Assembly (NCBI RefSeq): GCF_923079645.1
Contig: NZ_CAKLPY010000002.1
Coordinates: 248,001 to 312,000, forward strand
Direction: 5' to 3'
Length of the DNA stretch: 64,000 bases
Source of the DNA: Emticicia aquatica
GTDB taxonomy: Bacteria; Bacteroidota; Bacteroidia; Cytophagales; Spirosomataceae
The notes under the pieces are model-generated. The model saw only the letters and a list, made by a program, of their open reading frames with translations. It had not been told where the DNA came from and made no database searches. A program made the position numbers and the translations under genes. Below, one piece after another: positions 62,526 to 64,000 of this stretch; the first letter of the stretch is position 1; the number at the start of each line of letters is the position of its first letter.

Positions 62526-64000
62526 ATGAAAACGGGAATTCAGTTTTTGATTATTCTTTTGCTTTCATTTTCGGCATTTTCCCAAAATACAAGCTGGGAA
62601 ATTAGCGGAAAAGTTGCCGAAAAAAGTAAAATCCCCGTTCCATTTGCCAATGTTTATGTCAATAACACAAGTATTGGCACAACAACTAACCAAAATGGTT
62701 TTTTTTCGCTAAAAATTCCTGCACGCTTTCAAAAAATAGATTTAATTATTTCATTCGTTGGTTATGAAACGCTCAAGAAAACGCTTATAAAATCTGATAC
62801 AAAAACGCAAAATCTTTCTTTCACTTTACAAAACGGTTTAGAACTCAAAGAAGTAAAAGTAATAGCTCAACACGATAAAGAATGGAGAAAAAAATGGAAA
62901 ATTTTTAATCGTGGACTTTTAGGAGAATCTGAATATTTCAAAGATTGTAAAATCTTGAATCCTGAGGTGATTGTATTGACTTACGATAAAAATAAAAAAG
63001 TTGTAGCGACCGCTCGTGAACCAATAATCATTCAAAATGATGCTTTTGGACTTAAAATAAAGTTTCAAATGGATAGATTTGAATCGGATGGTGAAAAAAC
63101 ATATTTTTCAGGATTAAAATATTTTGAAAAAAATAACCCAATTTCTCCAATAGATGAAAAACGTTGGGAAAAACATAAAAAGAAATCATATCGAGATTCT
63201 TTTAGAAGTTTTTTGGTCGCGTTAAAAGATAATAAACTTCAAGAAAGCGGATTTGCGGTTTTTAAAGTTCTAGCACCAAAACAAATGTATTTCGGAAGAA
63301 CAACAGTTGAACAAGAAATAAAAGACGGTACTTTAAAACCTTGCGAAGCGAAAGAGATTTGTATGTTCGACCGAGAAACAGAGGAATTTATCTTCTATTC
63401 TGAGTATCCACTCATGGTTTTTGTAACAAATCGCTTCAATCCAATAAAAATATTTTATGATTATCCGTATTATTATTCAGTCGTTAATTTAGTCAATTTT
63501 CATGCTAGTTTTGGAGAAAATGGTTGGCTCTCAAAACCAAATGGCATTTTAATTAATGGTTATTGGGGACGAGAAGGATTTGCAAACATGCTTCCCGATG
63601 ACTATTTCCCAGAAGATTTTCACCAACTAGATAGTACTTTAGCAGAAACAAACATAAGAACGATTGCAGCAATTGCTCCACGTGGATTCAAAACAGATTC
63701 GATACCATTAAAAGAAATCATTACTCAAGGAGTAGTTTATGATTCTAAACCTGTTTCAGAGTTAAAAGAAGAAAGGAAAGAATTTGCTATCGTTTCTAAC
63801 GATATTAATGTAAAAATAAGCGAAAATGATTACAATTTAAGTGTTTTTGACTTACTTCGCCGCATTCCAGGAATGGTCGTTACAAATGTACAAGGTCAAT
63901 ATACAATACATTTTCGGAGTACAAATACAAATCTTGGTGGTGGAGGTGGCTCAATTACACCCGCTTTGGTTCTTGATGGAACTTTCATTGACGGCGAAGA
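62526..64000 (+). CDS. Carboxypeptidase-like regulatory domain protein with TonB plug-like segment, 3' truncated
   Basis: At least 491 residues; the frame is open from the ATG at 62526 to the window end. A signal peptide (FLIILLLSFSAFSQ) precedes a carboxypeptidase-like regulatory domain (residues about 20-110: WEISGKVAEKSKIPVPFANVYV, VGYETLKKTL). A unique middle of about 300 residues follows. Near residue 430 comes a TonB plug-like stretch (DYNLSVFDLLRRIPGMVV, then PALVLDGTFIDG). The barrel or end lies outside the window. The unique middle with many aromatic and Lys residues has no match I know. It is the same strand as the VCBS gene but separated by a hairpin. It may be a TonB-dependent receptor. 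Confidence 0.75.
   Translation, partial: MKTGIQFLIILLLSFSAFSQNTSWEISGKVAEKSKIPVPFANVYVNNTSIGTTTNQNGFFSLKIPARFQKIDLIISFVGYETLKKTLIKSDTKTQNLSFTLQNGLELKEVKVIAQHDKEWRKKWKIFNRGLLGESEYFKDCKILNPEVIVLTYDKNKKVVATAREPIIIQNDAFGLKIKFQMDRFESDGEKTYFSGLKYFEKNNPISPIDEKRWEKHKKKSYRDSFRSFLVALKDNKLQESGFAVFKVLAPKQMYFGRTTVEQEIKDGTLKPCEAKEICMFDRETEEFIFYSEYPLMVFVTNRFNPIKIFYDYPYYYSVVNLVNFHASFGENGWLSKPNGILINGYWGREGFANMLPDDYFPEDFHQLDSTLAETNIRTIAAIAPRGFKTDSIPLKEIITQGVVYDSKPVSELKEERKEFAIVSNDINVKISENDYNLSVFDLLRRIPGMVVTNVQGQYTIHFRSTNTNLGGGGGSITPALVLDGTFIDGE

Noticed and set aside
1..64000. CRISPR arrays, tRNA genes, insertion sequences or prophage
   Set aside because: I saw no regularly spaced repeats, transposase, integrase or cloverleaf; every large stretch is explained by ordinary genes.

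Overview
The window is chromosomal DNA from an AT-rich member of the Bacteroidota, most likely a Cytophagales/Spirosomaceae-type bacterium (Emticicia, Arcicella or Runella-like). The support is a SusC/SusD pair, an ECF sigma factor followed by a membrane/barrel protein, a PorE-like OmpA protein, many lipoproteins, a carotenoid hydroxylase, Gfo/Idh oxidoreductases with Tat signals, and promoter elements of the TTTG / TAnnTTTG type. The genus is inference; the phylum is well supported. I saw no tRNA, rRNA, CRISPR array, insertion sequence or prophage.

Layout. 1-8.4 kb: the end of an M19 dipeptidase, a secreted unknown, a Tat-exported Gfo/Idh oxidoreductase, a Nudix hydrolase, a small DUF2905 membrane protein, a PepSY-like lipoprotein, an ECF sigma factor and a single-pass membrane protein with six exact 25-residue repeats. 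8.4-12.4 kb: recA, an outer-membrane-type protein, an unknown secreted protein and crtZ. 12.5-21.1 kb: a minus-strand group of dabA, dabB, a SulP anion transporter, a carbohydrate-type porin and a DUF2490 protein. This looks like an energy-coupled inorganic carbon uptake module with possible outer-membrane partners. 21.2-29.5 kb: two tandem TonB/MORN proteins, bifunctional hisB, a GMC dehydrogenase with its small subunit, thiL and a lipoprotein. 29.7-37.3 kb: a heavy-metal efflux operon in the order response regulator, histidine kinase, TolC, adaptor, CzcA-type pump.

37.4-44.1 kb: an AraC regulator divergent from a six-gene operon (SDR, ROK kinase, SIS protein, MetE-core protein, UlaG-like metal hydrolase, Gfo/Idh oxidoreductase) ending in a strong terminator. 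This set resembles a sugar or cyclitol catabolic pathway that I cannot match to a described one, and it is the best candidate here for an undescribed system. Two near-identical 16-bp direct repeats lie in the intergenic region and are candidate operators.

44.2-53.2 kb: a small cytochrome b5-like protein, a small membrane protein, a UbiA-like membrane protein, a MOSC protein, a PorE-like OmpA protein, a lipoprotein MsrA, ruvC, a flippase-like protein with a GT2 glycosyltransferase, and a second M19 dipeptidase. 53.2-64 kb: a roughly 500-bp AT-rich leader, susC and susD (visibly different codon use from their neighbours, suggesting high expression), a large VCBS/UnbV lipoprotein, and a truncated protein with a carboxypeptidase-like regulatory domain and a TonB plug-like segment. 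No glycoside hydrolase is in view, so the SusCD substrate cannot be inferred.
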